Below are positions 24,103 through 33,106 of a stretch of DNA of 64,000 nucleotides, piece by piece. Under the pieces are notes generated by a model. The model had not been told where the DNA came from, ran no database searches, and saw nothing but the letters and a program-made list of their open reading frames with translations. The stretch's first letter is position 1; each line of letters starts with the position of its first letter. The DNA is from Flavobacterium resistens (GTDB taxonomy: Bacteria; Bacteroidota; Bacteroidia; Flavobacteriales; Flavobacteriaceae). Made by a program: the position numbers and the translations under genes. The DNA lies in NCBI RefSeq assembly GCF_900182645.1, contig NZ_FXTA01000004.1, positions 248,001 to 312,000 of the forward strand, written 5' to 3'.

Positions 24103-25080
24103 ATGAAAAATAGCAAGCCCTTAGTTATCTTCGATGAAGCAATTTTGCCTGGAGAAAGCAGAACGATTAATGTTGAAATCGCACGATTGCATACGACTAC
24201 AAAACTTAATATTCCAGTAATTGTTCGCCGTTCAAAAATTGAAGGCCCTGTTGTTTTGTTTTCAGCAGGAATTCACGGCGATGAAATAAACGGTGTTGAA
24301 ATTGTACGACAGATTATCAGCAAAAAAATCAATAAACCGGCGCGCGGAACCATAATTTGTATTCCAATTATCAATATGTATGGTTTTGTAAACAAGTCGC
24401 GCGAGTTTCCTGATGGACGCGATTTAAATCGGGTTTTTCCAGGAAGCAAAAAAGGTTCTCTTGCTAGCCGATTCGCATTTCATATTGTCGAAGAAATTTT
24501 GCCGATTTTAGATTATGCAGTAGATTTTCATGCCGGAGGAGCAAGCCGATTTAATGCTCCGCAAATCAGAATTACAGAGAATAATCCCGAATTGAAAGTT
24601 TTGGCCGATGTTTTTAATGCACCATTTACTTTGTACTCTAAAAATATTGGAGGTTCTTTTAGAAATACTTCTGAAAAAGCAAATGTGAAAATGCTGCTTT
24701 TTGAAGGCGGAAAATCGTTGGACATTAATAATGATATTGCCAATGAAGGTGTTTTGGGAACAAAACGATTGTTGAATTATCTTGGAATGCTTGATTCAAA
24801 ACAACTTGTTGAAGCTGCACCGATGCCTTCAATTTATATTAAAAATTCAGTTTGGCTTCGTGCAAAATGTTCTGGTCTGCTTCATGATTTTAATTTAATC
24901 GGGAGGTTTGTGACAAAAGGAACTATTTTAGCGATTATTACAGATCCTTTTGGGAAATTTGAGCAAAAGGTAAAAGCACCTCATGACGGATTTATAATTA
25001 ATGCCAATCATTCGCCAATTGTTTACGAAGGTGATGCCATTTACCATATCTCTAAAAAACCTGAAAATGCCGACGAATAA
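24103..25080 (+). CDS. Succinylglutamate desuccinylase/aspartoacylase (AstE/AspA) family protein
   Basis: 325 aa zinc carboxypeptidase-fold hydrolase. Zinc-site motifs: SAGIHGDEINGVEIVRQI (His and Glu ligands) and YAVDFHAGGASRFNAPQIR (the later His). The C-terminal ~80 residues form a biotinyl/lipoyl-like beta sandwich common in this subfamily. Members cleave N-acyl amino acids or related amides. No arginine-succinyltransferase genes are nearby, so the substrate is undefined. It overlaps the following cyclo-ligase gene by 14 nt, indicating coupled translation. Confidence 0.88.
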   Translation: MKNSKPLVIFDEAILPGESRTINVEIARLHTTTKLNIPVIVRRSKIEGPVVLFSAGIHGDEINGVEIVRQIISKKINKPARGTIICIPIINMYGFVNKSREFPDGRDLNRVFPGSKKGSLASRFAFHIVEEILPILDYAVDFHAGGASRFNAPQIRITENNPELKVLADVFNAPFTLYSKNIGGSFRNTSEKANVKMLLFEGGKSLDINNDIANEGVLGTKRLLNYLGMLDSKQLVEAAPMPSIYIKNSVWLRAKCSGLLHDFNLIGRFVTKGTILAIITDPFGKFEQKVKAPHDGFIINANHSPIVYEGDAIYHISKKPENADE

Positions 25081-25636
25081 AAAAGAACTTCGATTACATT
25101 ACAAAAATCTGCGTGCAGCACTTTCTGAAGAAGAAATTGAAGAAAAAAGTCTGGCTGTTGCTAATAATTTAATCCCGCTACCGATTTGGGATAAAACATA
25201 CTTTCATGTTTTTCTTCCAATTGTCGAACATAAAGAAGTCGATACAGAGTTTGTTTTGCATTTGCTTTCCGGAAAAGATAAAGAAATTGTGATTTCAAAA
25301 AGTGATTTTGAAACGCGCGCAATGACACATTTTTTATTGACCGATAATACGAAAATTAAAAAAAACGAATACAATATTCCGGAACCAGTAAACGGTCTTC
25401 AGGTTCAGAGTTCAAATATTGATGTTGTTTTTGTTCCGCTTTTAGCTTTTGATATTCATGGAAACCGAATTGGTTATGGAAAAGGTTTTTACGATAAATT
25501 CTTAGCAGAATGCCGACCAGAAACGATAAAAATTGGACTTTCATTTTTTGAAGCCGTAAATCAGATTGATGATGTCTTTGAATCGGATGTGAAATTGGAT
25601 TATTGTGTTACGCCTTTAAAAATCTATACTTTTTAA
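25067..25636 (+). CDS. 5-Formyltetrahydrofolate cyclo-ligase
   Basis: 189 aa from the ATG at 25067; a longer frame from 25001 would overlap the upstream gene by 80 nt and adds residues the family lacks. It converts 5-formyl-THF to 5,10-methenyl-THF with ATP. Family signatures: KKELRLHYKNLR at the N-terminus and VVFVPLLAFDIHGNRIGYGKGFYDKFL (substrate and Mg-ATP loop). Start overlap with the AstE/AspA gene means one transcript. A terminator follows at 25740-25783. Confidence 0.93.
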   Translation: MPTNKKELRLHYKNLRAALSEEEIEEKSLAVANNLIPLPIWDKTYFHVFLPIVEHKEVDTEFVLHLLSGKDKEIVISKSDFETRAMTHFLLTDNTKIKKNEYNIPEPVNGLQVQSSNIDVVFVPLLAFDIHGNRIGYGKGFYDKFLAECRPETIKIGLSFFEAVNQIDDVFESDVKLDYCVTPLKIYTF

Positions 25637-25739
25637 ATTTGACACTTGAATACATATAAGATTTTTAATGGCAAAACTTATTTTATTATTAAATTTTTTA
25701 TGCCACATTAATGTTTGCTGAATAATTCAAGAACAAAAT

Positions 25740-25783
25740 AAAAATCCCAAACTCCAGTTTAAGAATTGGAATTTGGGATTTTT
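25740..25783. terminator. Bidirectional terminator between cyclo-ligase and batE
   Basis: Outer arms aaaaatcccaaa (25740-25751) and tttgggattttt (25772-25783), extended inward by tcca/tgga pairs. The sequence is nearly the same as the terminator at 40402-40450. Confidence 0.85.
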
Positions 25784-25805
25784 TTATTGTATTATTTTTA
25801 AAAAT

Positions 25806-26549
25806 TTACTTTACTTCTTTAATAGTTGAACCATCAATCCAGCCTTCAGTTCCATCGGTTAATTCGATTTTTTTCCATTGACCTAAAACTTCGGTTACAT
25901 AAACTTTTGCACCTTCGTGTAATAGGAAAATTGCTGCGCCGCCTTTTTGAGGTTCGCTTCGTACTTCGCTTAATTCAGCAAAAACAATTGCTGGACGATC
26001 ATTATCAAAATGGTTTTTTTCAGACATTCCTGCTGAAACACTCAATCCTAAAGCAACCAAAAGAACAAACATTCCAATAAAATAAATTCTTTTTGTAAGC
26101 GTCAGTTGTGAAAAGTAATAGCCGATAAAACTCAATAAGAAAAGAAATGCAATTCCAACCGAAATTTTTGCCCAGGTATTATAATCGAAAATACCGGTAA
26201 AATTCTGTATTAGTTTTGCGAAACCAACTTTCGGAACTTCTTTAATTTCGTCAATTGTTAGTTTTTTGGCAAATTTTAAATTGTTTAGTGTTTCCGGATC
26301 ATGAGGTTTTAAAACTAAAGCTTTTTCATAATTGTATATCGCCGGAGCAACTTTATTTAGCTTATAATAACTATTAGCCAAATTGAAATACAACTCAGCC
26401 GATTCTTGTTTTTTTTCTTTTACAACACCTTCATAAGCCTGAATAGCTTCCTGATAATTGCCTCTTTGGTACATGGCATTTCCTTTTTCAAAGCTTTGAG
26501 CAAAGAAAACCTGTGTGATGAATAAAAAGAGATAGACTATATTTTTCAT
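25806..26549 (-). CDS. batE: BatE-like TPR/SH3 protein
   Basis: 247 aa, last gene of the Bat operon. A signal peptide (to AQS near residue 19) is followed by TPR motifs at about 20-95 (GNAMYQRGNYQEAIQAYEG, LYFNLANSYYKLNKVAPAIY, YEKALVLKPHDPETLNNL). Two membrane helices lie at about 130-180. A bacterial SH3 domain is at 185-247 (VRSEPQKGGAAIFLLHEGAKV, ending GWIDGSTIKEV). The product is periplasmic-facing and presumably a scaffold for the VWA proteins of the operon. The gene is 15 nt after batD. Confidence 0.88.
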   Translation of the reverse strand: MKNIVYLFLFITQVFFAQSFEKGNAMYQRGNYQEAIQAYEGVVKEKKQESAELYFNLANSYYKLNKVAPAIYNYEKALVLKPHDPETLNNLKFAKKLTIDEIKEVPKVGFAKLIQNFTGIFDYNTWAKISVGIAFLFLLSFIGYYFSQLTLTKRIYFIGMFVLLVALGLSVSAGMSEKNHFDNDRPAIVFAELSEVRSEPQKGGAAIFLLHEGAKVYVTEVLGQWKKIELTDGTEGWIDGSTIKEVK

Positions 26550-26564
26550 TTTATTTTCTTTAAA

Positions 26565-28313
26565 CTAAACGATCTGTTTTTCTAATTCTGAAATAATCAA
26601 AACGGCTTTGTCAAAATCTTGTTGAATCGAAGCGCTAGATGCCGGAGCATAGCGTGCAAATTCGCAGTTTTCAGTCAAATTAATAAAGCTTTGAACAGAT
26701 TCTGGGTTTGCATTTCTTGACAACAACAATTCACGAATATTATCTTTACTCATCTCTGAAGTTTCAATATGCAGTTTCGCTTTCAGGAAGTTATGCATTG
26801 CTTTTTCCAGCGCGATATAAAATGCTTCTTTGTTGTTAAGCTGTTTTTTAGCTTCAGACAAATATTTCTTAGCCAGCTTATTATTCATTTTGATTCGGTT
26901 TCCAGCAACGTCGCCATCAATTGCTTCTTTTTTCTTCTTAGCAATGATTATAATTGGCAAAATGATGAAAGGTGCAAACAACAAGGCATAATACAAATCA
27001 GAACCATAAAAATCATTTTTAGCGATAGAAACTAAAGAAGTTCTTGATTTGATATATTTAAACTGATCTGTTTTTGAAATAACATTTTTAGCCGCATTTG
27101 CTGTACTATTTGCTTCAGCCTGCATTGGGCCATCTAAAACATCAATCGCAATTTCCTGTGAAGTGATTGTTTTGTATGAACCTGTACTCAAATCAAAATA
27201 CGAAAACTGCATTGGCTTAATAATATATTTTCCTTTGTATTGTGGTACAATAGTATATTTATCTGAAATTCTTCCCGACATACCAGTTAAAGAAGTTGTC
27301 ACTTTTTCATCATGAACCGGATCATACATTTCCAGCGCATTTGGAACAACTGGTTTTGGTAAAGTAAACAGTTTCATGTTTCCGCTTCCGGAAGCACTTA
27401 CAACTAAATCCAAACCTTCGCCACTTTTTACACTTGTTTTAGATGGTGTAACAATAAAGTTGAATTTTCCAACAGCACCGCTGAAACCTTCTGGTTTTGC
27501 AGTTTCAGGAAGCGGTCTTACGTTTATTGTTTTGGCTCCAGCCGAAACTACTTTATTGTCATCGGTAATAATCATTTGACCAAACATATCGCGACGATTT
27601 GTTGGCAATTGTACACCAATATCCAATGAAAGCGGTTCGATTGTTAATTTGCCTGATTTTTGAGGATACAGGATTGTTTTTTTCAAAATCACAAAATAGC
27701 ATCTTTGACCCTGAAAACTTCCTTCTTCAATTGATAATTGTTTAATATCAATGTTTTGATTCCAAAAATCATTGTATTTTGGTTTTGCCAATTCTTTAAA
27801 ACCAGTAACCCCAATATTATTGAAATACAATTTGTAAACAACCGTAATTGGTTCGTTCAGATAAGGATTTGTTTTTGAAATTTCGGCAACCAGATTAAGA
27901 GTTTCACTTCCTTGTCCTTGCGGTCTGTCATTTGGATCTCTCTCTTGGGCAACGGCATTTGTAACAACAATTTTTATAGGCGAAGTTTTGTAAATCTGTC
28001 CATTAAATTCAATTGCAGCCTGACGAATTGTTACATTTCCTTTTCTATCAGGTTGTAAAATATAAGAATATATTTTTTGAAAAGAGCTTCGGCCATTAAC
28101 CCATGACTGGCTTATTTGCTGACTTGGTCCGGCTACGATTTTAAATCCATCAAAATTAGGCTGTTCAAAGTTGTCTCCATCAACATTCATGATGAAGTCA
28201 ATTCGAAGTCTTTCGTTGAGGCCAAGCGTGTTTTTGCTGACTCTGGCTTCAAACTGAACTTGAGCTAAAAGCCCTTGAAAAGTGAATAGAAATAATATTA
28301 AAAATCTTTTCAT
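26565..28313 (-). CDS. batD: BatD family protein
   Basis: 582 aa. Signal peptide MKRFLILFLFTFQGLLAQ, then tandem beta-sandwich repeats of the BatD family (VQFEARVSKNTLGLNERLRI; later NFIVTPSKTSVKSGEGLDLVV). One membrane helix is at about 440-460 (ALLFAPFIILPIIIIAKKKK), followed by a cytoplasmic helical tail. BatD proteins accompany MoxR/VWA modules and are thought to assemble with BatA/B at the inner membrane. The gene is separated from batC by a palindromic spacer (28368-28415). Confidence 0.9.
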   Translation of the reverse strand: MKRFLILFLFTFQGLLAQVQFEARVSKNTLGLNERLRIDFIMNVDGDNFEQPNFDGFKIVAGPSQQISQSWVNGRSSFQKIYSYILQPDRKGNVTIRQAAIEFNGQIYKTSPIKIVVTNAVAQERDPNDRPQGQGSETLNLVAEISKTNPYLNEPITVVYKLYFNNIGVTGFKELAKPKYNDFWNQNIDIKQLSIEEGSFQGQRCYFVILKKTILYPQKSGKLTIEPLSLDIGVQLPTNRRDMFGQMIITDDNKVVSAGAKTINVRPLPETAKPEGFSGAVGKFNFIVTPSKTSVKSGEGLDLVVSASGSGNMKLFTLPKPVVPNALEMYDPVHDEKVTTSLTGMSGRISDKYTIVPQYKGKYIIKPMQFSYFDLSTGSYKTITSQEIAIDVLDGPMQAEANSTANAAKNVISKTDQFKYIKSRTSLVSIAKNDFYGSDLYYALLFAPFIILPIIIIAKKKKEAIDGDVAGNRIKMNNKLAKKYLSEAKKQLNNKEAFYIALEKAMHNFLKAKLHIETSEMSKDNIRELLLSRNANPESVQSFINLTENCEFARYAPASSASIQQDFDKAVLIISELEKQIV

Positions 28314-28367
28314 TAAATTGTTTAATCGTTTATTTGTTTTAACCGTTTAATCGCTTTTATATTGTTT

Positions 28368-28415
28368 AATCGTTTAACTGTTTATTCGATTAAATAAATA
28401 AACAGTTAAACGATT
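28368..28415. repeat. Palindrome between batC and batD
   Basis: 19-bp perfect arms (aatcgtttaactgtttatt at 28368-28386; its complement at 28397-28415). It is preceded at 28318-28367 by further gtttaatcgttta copies. It lies within the operon and would form a stable hairpin in the Bat mRNA. Confidence 0.85.
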
Positions 28416-28427
28416 AGCCTAAAAATC

Positions 28428-29192
28428 CTACCAGTCTTTTTCTGTTTTTTTAGGACTTCCTTTTATTTTTTGGGCGTTTACTTTATCCTGAACTTTCTTC
28501 TCTTCATTGTTAACCGCATCTAATAAATTTTGAACACGATCTTTTGATATTCCTCCAGGTTGTGGTTTTGGCTGTCCGTTATTATCAGATTTATCATCTT
28601 TTTTCGGATCATTTTTGCCGTCTTTTTTATCCTTGTCTTTATCGCCTTTATCGTCTTTTTTATCTTTATCCTTGTCCTTGTTTTTATCTTTGTCTTTGTC
28701 CTTGTCTTTATTTTTATCCTTATCCTTGTCTTTGTCTTTATTTTTGTCTTTATCTTTTTTAGGAGGATTTTCTTTTAGTTTTTGTTTGGCCAAAGCATAA
28801 TTGTAACGAGTTTCATCATCAGTTGGATCATTTCGCAATGCTTGTTTGTATGCCTCAACAGCCTGCGTGTAATCTTTCTCTTTCATGAAAACATTTCCTA
28901 AATTATGATAAGCAGTATGTTTTTCAGGTCTTGTTTTAGCATTTTTTATCGCTTTCGCGTAAGCGAATTTGGCTTCCGAAATTTGGTTTTGCTTATAAAT
29001 AGTGTTTCCTAAATTGTACGAAGCAGCTGCTTTTTTTGGAAATTTTGACTGTGAAATTCTATAATTCGCTTCGGCATCAACAAATTTATTCTGTTTATAT
29101 TCTTCGTTCCCGTTTGGCAATGTTTTGTCTTTCTCCTGAGCAGAAACTGCTAAGGAAAACGTTAGTAAAATATAAAGAAGTAAATTTTTCAT
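28428..29192 (-). CDS. batC: BatC-like TPR protein with Lys/Asp-rich tail
   Basis: 254 aa from the ATG at 29190-29192, which begins a clean signal peptide (MKNLLLYILLTFSLAVSAQ). An earlier ATG at 29249 would place 19 charged residues before it. TPR units span about 25-140 (EYKQNKFVDAEANYRISQSK, AASYNLGNTIYKQNQISEAK, AYHNLGNVFMKEKDYTQAVE). From about 150 to 215 the chain is almost only Lys and Asp (KDKDKNKDKDKD type), encoded by a DNA tandem repeat at about 28610-28760. The tail is probably extended and variable in copy number. The C-terminus is less repetitive. Confidence 0.88.
   Translation of the reverse strand: MKNLLLYILLTFSLAVSAQEKDKTLPNGNEEYKQNKFVDAEANYRISQSKFPKKAAASYNLGNTIYKQNQISEAKFAYAKAIKNAKTRPEKHTAYHNLGNVFMKEKDYTQAVEAYKQALRNDPTDDETRYNYALAKQKLKENPPKKDKDKNKDKDKDKDKNKDKDKDKDKNKDKDKDKKDDKGDKDKDKKDGKNDPKKDDKSDNNGQPKPQPGGISKDRVQNLLDAVNNEEKKVQDKVNAQKIKGSPKKTEKDW
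28610..28760 (-). repeat. Low-complexity Lys/Asp codon repeat inside batC
   Basis: Imperfect 6- and 12-nt tandem units encoding KD, KN and KDKD. This is expected to be prone to slippage; changes in multiples of 6 nt keep the frame. Long T/C-rich frames on the opposite strand are shadows of it. Confidence 0.8.
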
Positions 29193-29235
29193 TCTAAATT
29201 TTTTATTTTTTTGTTTCGGGAATTTTGCGAAACAA

Positions 29236-30270
29236 TTATTTCTTTTCATTAAATAAATTCAGCTCTTTTATCCAGTTTGTTTTTCTTTCCAAAAGGAAAA
29301 TATCTAAGAATAATAATAGAAAAGCGAAACCAAGAAACCATTGAAATTGCGATTGAAATTCGGCCATTTGCGTTGCTTCAAACTCTGTTTTTTGAATATT
29401 GTTCAGCGCATTTTTAACGTAATCCAAAACTTCTTTGGTATTGCCGCCATAAACATAACCGCCTTTTGTTGCTTTTGCAATAGTTTTTAAACCTTCCTGA
29501 TTTAATTTAGTTATTACAATTTCTCCGTTTTGATCTTTCTGATGATTTCTAACAATGCCATTTTCTTTTAACGGAATTGTTCCTCCTTTTTCAGTTCCAA
29601 CTCCAATTGTAATGATTTTCATTCCCAATTTATTGGCTTCTTCGGCAGCTGCAGAAGCGCCTTCAGAATGATCTTCTCCATCAGAAATCAAAATCAATAA
29701 CTTGCTTGTTTTGCTTTTTTCATCAAAATAAGTTGATGATAAACGAATTGCCTCATCAAGTGAAGTTCCCTGAGACGAAACCATATCTGGAGTCATACTT
29801 TGCAGGAACATTTTGGCAACACTATAATCAGTAGTAATCGGTAAAACTGGGAAAGCACTTCCGGCGTAAGCTACAATTCCAATTCGGTCACTTCCTAACT
29901 GATTGATAATTTGCGAAACAATTTGTTTACTTTTTTCAAGACGATTTGGCGCAACATCTTCGGCCAGCATACTTTTAGAAACGTCGACAGCAAAAACAAT
30001 ATCGATTCCTTCGCGTTTAACGGTTTCCATTTTTGTCCCTATTTTTGGATTTACAAGTCCAATAATCAAACAGGCAAGTGCCAAAAGGATAATCGATAAT
30101 TTTAATACTGGTTTAAAAACAGAACTTTCAGGGCTCAGTTTTTTGACCATTTCTATATCACCAAATTCGCGTTGTTTTTTTCGTTTCCAATATACATTGA
30201 AAAGAAAAATACATACCAAAATTGGTAGTAAAAATAAAAGGTATAAATATTTTTTTTCGTCTAATTCCAT
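29236..30270 (-). CDS. batB: BatB-like VWA domain membrane protein
   Basis: 344 aa. Two N-terminal hydrophobic helices (about 8-25 and 56-75) and one C-terminal (about 310-328) bracket a von Willebrand factor A domain. The metal site is intact: DVSKS at about 91-95, the T of QGTSLDEAI and D of ISDGEDHSE. VWA domains bind partner proteins through a divalent metal; in this operon the module is predicted to act with the MoxR ATPase. It overlaps no neighbour but is 51 nt from batA. Confidence 0.92.
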   Translation of the reverse strand: MELDEKKYLYLLFLLPILVCIFLFNVYWKRKKQREFGDIEMVKKLSPESSVFKPVLKLSIILLALACLIIGLVNPKIGTKMETVKREGIDIVFAVDVSKSMLAEDVAPNRLEKSKQIVSQIINQLGSDRIGIVAYAGSAFPVLPITTDYSVAKMFLQSMTPDMVSSQGTSLDEAIRLSSTYFDEKSKTSKLLILISDGEDHSEGASAAAEEANKLGMKIITIGVGTEKGGTIPLKENGIVRNHQKDQNGEIVITKLNQEGLKTIAKATKGGYVYGGNTKEVLDYVKNALNNIQKTEFEATQMAEFQSQFQWFLGFAFLLLFLDIFLLERKTNWIKELNLFNEKK

Positions 30271-30321
30271 TTTAAATTTTAGATTTCTGAATTTAGATTT
30301 TAGATTTTTTTTAATCCAAAA

Positions 30322-31323
30322 TTAAATGAAGCTTCTGTAAACCGTATTTCTTAAACCAACTTCCAGCAATAATAAAAAGACTGCCAATGAAACAAAAAAT
30401 CGGTATTTTTCGTCATAATCGTAGAACTTCAATTCCTGTATTTCTGTTGTTTCTAATTTGTTGATTGCATTATAAATTTGGGCTAATCTGTCATTGCTGG
30501 TTGCTCTAAAATACGTTCCATCAGTTTTGCGTGCAATGCTTTTCATTAATTGCTCATCAATTTCTACTTTTTGCATTTTGAATAAGAAACCGCCATTTGG
30601 TCCATATGCATATGGAGATTCTGCCATTCCATTTGTTCCCAGACCAATAGTGTAAACTTTGATGCCATATTGTTTTGCAATGTCTGCAGCAGTTTCAGGT
30701 TCAATAAATCCGGCATTATTTACACCGTCTGTCAATAAAATAATAACGCGACTTTTTGCTTTACTGTCTTTTAATCGGTTTACAGCAGTTGCCAATCCCA
30801 TTCCAATTCCAGTTCCATCTTGTAAAGCAGTATCATATTTGATTTCCTTTATTGCTTCCAAAATAATGGCTTTATCGCTCGTAACAGGTGTTTTGGTATA
30901 GGCTTCTGATGCATATAAAACTAAACCAATTCGGTCATTAGGTCTTTCGCCAACAAAATCTGCGGCTACTCTTTTTAAAGCTTCCATACGGTTTGGCTTC
31001 AAATCTTTTGCCAGCATACTTCCGGAAACGTCGATTGCCATTACAATATCAATTCCTTTAGTTGTTTTGGTTTGATTGCTGATGTCAACTGTTCTTGGTC
31101 TTGCCAAAGCAATAATTAATGAACATAAAGCAATAATCCTGAAAACATACAAGCATGGTTTTAGTTTTGTCAACAGTGATTCGCTGTTTTTAAAACCGAT
31201 AGTTGAACTCATTTTTAAAGTTGCAGATTGTTGGTTTCGTTTCCAGAAGTACCAAGCACTCACAATCGGAATCAAAAGAAACAGCCAAAAGAATTCTGGA
31301 TTTAAAAAAGTGATCTTTCCCAT
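30322..31323 (-). CDS. batA: BatA-like VWA domain membrane protein
   Basis: 333 aa. N-terminal helices at about 9-25 and 57-75, VWA domain about 88-290, terminal helix about 308-325. The MIDAS motif is complete: DVSGS, the T of QDGTGIGMGL, and LTDGVNNAG. It is a paralogue of the downstream batB. Its start overlaps the upstream gene's stop by one base (TAATG), showing tight coupling in the operon. Confidence 0.93.
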   Translation of the reverse strand: MGKITFLNPEFFWLFLLIPIVSAWYFWKRNQQSATLKMSSTIGFKNSESLLTKLKPCLYVFRIIALCSLIIALARPRTVDISNQTKTTKGIDIVMAIDVSGSMLAKDLKPNRMEALKRVAADFVGERPNDRIGLVLYASEAYTKTPVTSDKAIILEAIKEIKYDTALQDGTGIGMGLATAVNRLKDSKAKSRVIILLTDGVNNAGFIEPETAADIAKQYGIKVYTIGLGTNGMAESPYAYGPNGGFLFKMQKVEIDEQLMKSIARKTDGTYFRATSNDRLAQIYNAINKLETTEIQELKFYDYDEKYRFFVSLAVFLLLLEVGLRNTVYRSFI

Positions 31324-32954
31324 TAGTTACTAGCTTTTCTAAGTTCAACAGAATTTAAAATTCGGTCTGTAATCGTATTTCCGTAGCTGTCGCCTTCTTC
31401 GTGCGAAATAATAATTTGCTGCAATCCTTGTTCTTGTTTAAACAAAAGAATTTCGTAATACACTTTTGTACTGCTTTTGGTAAGGGGATTTATAACTGTC
31501 ATCGTTCCATATCCTTTTAAGCCCTGAACACCTTCGTTTGTTTGGTAATCTTCTTGTTTTACAATTATATTTTGTCCGCCTTGGGCTTCAATAACTTTTA
31601 ATGAACCTTCTAATGTTTTTGCCAAATCGATTTCTGTTGGCGTTTTGAATTTACTCGTTGAAACCGCAATGTAAAAATTGTCCGTCATGCCTCCATAAAC
31701 AAAAAGCTGCATTTCCTTAATTAAAGCCATAGCATCTTTCGGAAGAACTTTTAATGGGTCCACTCGTTTTAAAACTTGAGGCGTTTCAAGTAAAACTCCT
31801 GGATTTCCGTACTCACTTTTTACCCATTCGCTTTCCAAAAGGCGTTTTGTTGGGTTCATTAAAACGGTGTCTTTTACATTAGTGAAACCTTTTACAGCAA
31901 TTAAAACAGCTGTCGTTACAATCAATAAACCAAAAACAGATGCGACAGCAATCGTAATTCGTTTATTTCTTTGTTTCTTTAATTGAAGTTTAATCTGTTT
32001 TTGTCTTTGAGCTTCATTCAGTAATTCATCTTCTTCTGATGGAATTTCTGTCGGAATTGCATTATCCAACGTTAAAATTACTTTTTGGATTTTATTTCTA
32101 TCTTCAGTAATTTCAAAATCCAAAGGTTTTGATTTTGCAAATTTTACCAAATCCGCCTGACGTAAAACTCGTTCTAAATTTTCAACCGTTTCTGGCGTTA
32201 AAGTCATTTTCTTTTTGGTCGAAGCGGTTCTTATTGCCTGAATTAATTCAGAAGTCGTGCTTTCCATTGCCGGAATGTGAATGGCTTCTTCAATATAATT
32301 TCTGGCAATATCTGTCAGTTCGCTATAGTATTCTTTGATTTCTCCTTTTTGAACAAGTTCTTTTTGTTCTAGATTGTTTAATAAGCTTGTTGCTTTTTCG
32401 ATAGGAGTTTTATAAACTTCTTCTTCGATTTTCTTTTGTTGGCGTTTTTTTACATACCAATACACAAACGCTCCAATACCAAGAATAATCAATAATGCTA
32501 AAACATATTTCCACCAACTTCCAAGACCTTCGTCAGCAGTGCTGATGTCTTTGATATCGTACATTTTTTGTTGTAAAGTATCGACTTTTACATTGGCAAC
32601 TTCAACTTTGATTGAATCAGAGAAATACGGTTTTTTGTCGATTAAAATCGTAACACTCGGAATTACATATTTTCCAGAATCAAATTGTGTTAGTCCATAT
32701 TTTTTGATCAGTTCATAATTGCCGTCTTTCTTTACTGTATCAACTGGATACGACTGAATAACTTCTAAAGGTCCAAAAGTTTTTTGTTTAGGAAAAACAA
32801 CTTTCGATTTTGAACTTACAACTGTTTTCAGCGTAAGCTTGAATTCAGCTCCAATTTTGTTTTTTGTAGTATCAATACTAGTTTCGACTTGCTTTTGCTG
32901 TGCAAAAACCGCCGATGTAAGCAAAAATAGAAATATGTAAAATTTTAATTTCAT
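31323..32954 (-). CDS. Bat-operon protein of unknown function, BatD-like N-terminus
   Basis: 543 aa. Signal peptide to AQQ (about 20). A beta-rich periplasmic part (25-130) resembles a single BatD-type domain (IGAEFKLTLKTVVSSKSKVV). Two membrane helices lie at about 146-166 and 334-354. A basic, helical cytoplasmic loop lies between them and an extracytoplasmic C-terminal domain of about 185 residues follows. The position between the DUF58 and batA genes is standard for the Bacteroidota version of this operon. Probably a membrane partner of BatA; no enzymatic motif seen. Confidence 0.8.
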   Translation of the reverse strand: MKLKFYIFLFLLTSAVFAQQKQVETSIDTTKNKIGAEFKLTLKTVVSSKSKVVFPKQKTFGPLEVIQSYPVDTVKKDGNYELIKKYGLTQFDSGKYVIPSVTILIDKKPYFSDSIKVEVANVKVDTLQQKMYDIKDISTADEGLGSWWKYVLALLIILGIGAFVYWYVKKRQQKKIEEEVYKTPIEKATSLLNNLEQKELVQKGEIKEYYSELTDIARNYIEEAIHIPAMESTTSELIQAIRTASTKKKMTLTPETVENLERVLRQADLVKFAKSKPLDFEITEDRNKIQKVILTLDNAIPTEIPSEEDELLNEAQRQKQIKLQLKKQRNKRITIAVASVFGLLIVTTAVLIAVKGFTNVKDTVLMNPTKRLLESEWVKSEYGNPGVLLETPQVLKRVDPLKVLPKDAMALIKEMQLFVYGGMTDNFYIAVSTSKFKTPTEIDLAKTLEGSLKVIEAQGGQNIIVKQEDYQTNEGVQGLKGYGTMTVINPLTKSSTKVYYEILLFKQEQGLQQIIISHEEGDSYGNTITDRILNSVELRKASN

Positions 32955-32984
32955 TTGATTTTTGATTTCAGATTTTAGTCTAAA

Positions 32985-33104
32985 ACGAAAGCTTAAAAAT
33001 AGAACACGGATGACACAGATTTAAGCAGATTATATTTTTTTATAATTGAAAAACGATATTTTAAAATCTAATATTCTAACCTTCTAATCCCGAAGTTTCG
33101 GGAT
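32985..33104. repeat. Repeat-type spacer with hairpin
   Basis: Contains the dispersed word acacggatgacacagattta (33004-33023), related to the palindrome at 36169-36244. It also has a short perfect hairpin atcccgaa/ttcgggat (33087-33104) just after the DUF58 stop codon. It may attenuate or process the Bat mRNA. Confidence 0.5.
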
Positions 33105-33106
33105 AA

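Noticed and set aside
28544-28800. Three overlapping plus-strand frames rich in Leu, Phe, Ser or Cys opposite batC
   Set aside because: They are antisense shadows of the Lys/Asp codon repeat; composition is set by the repeat and there is no promoter or family match.
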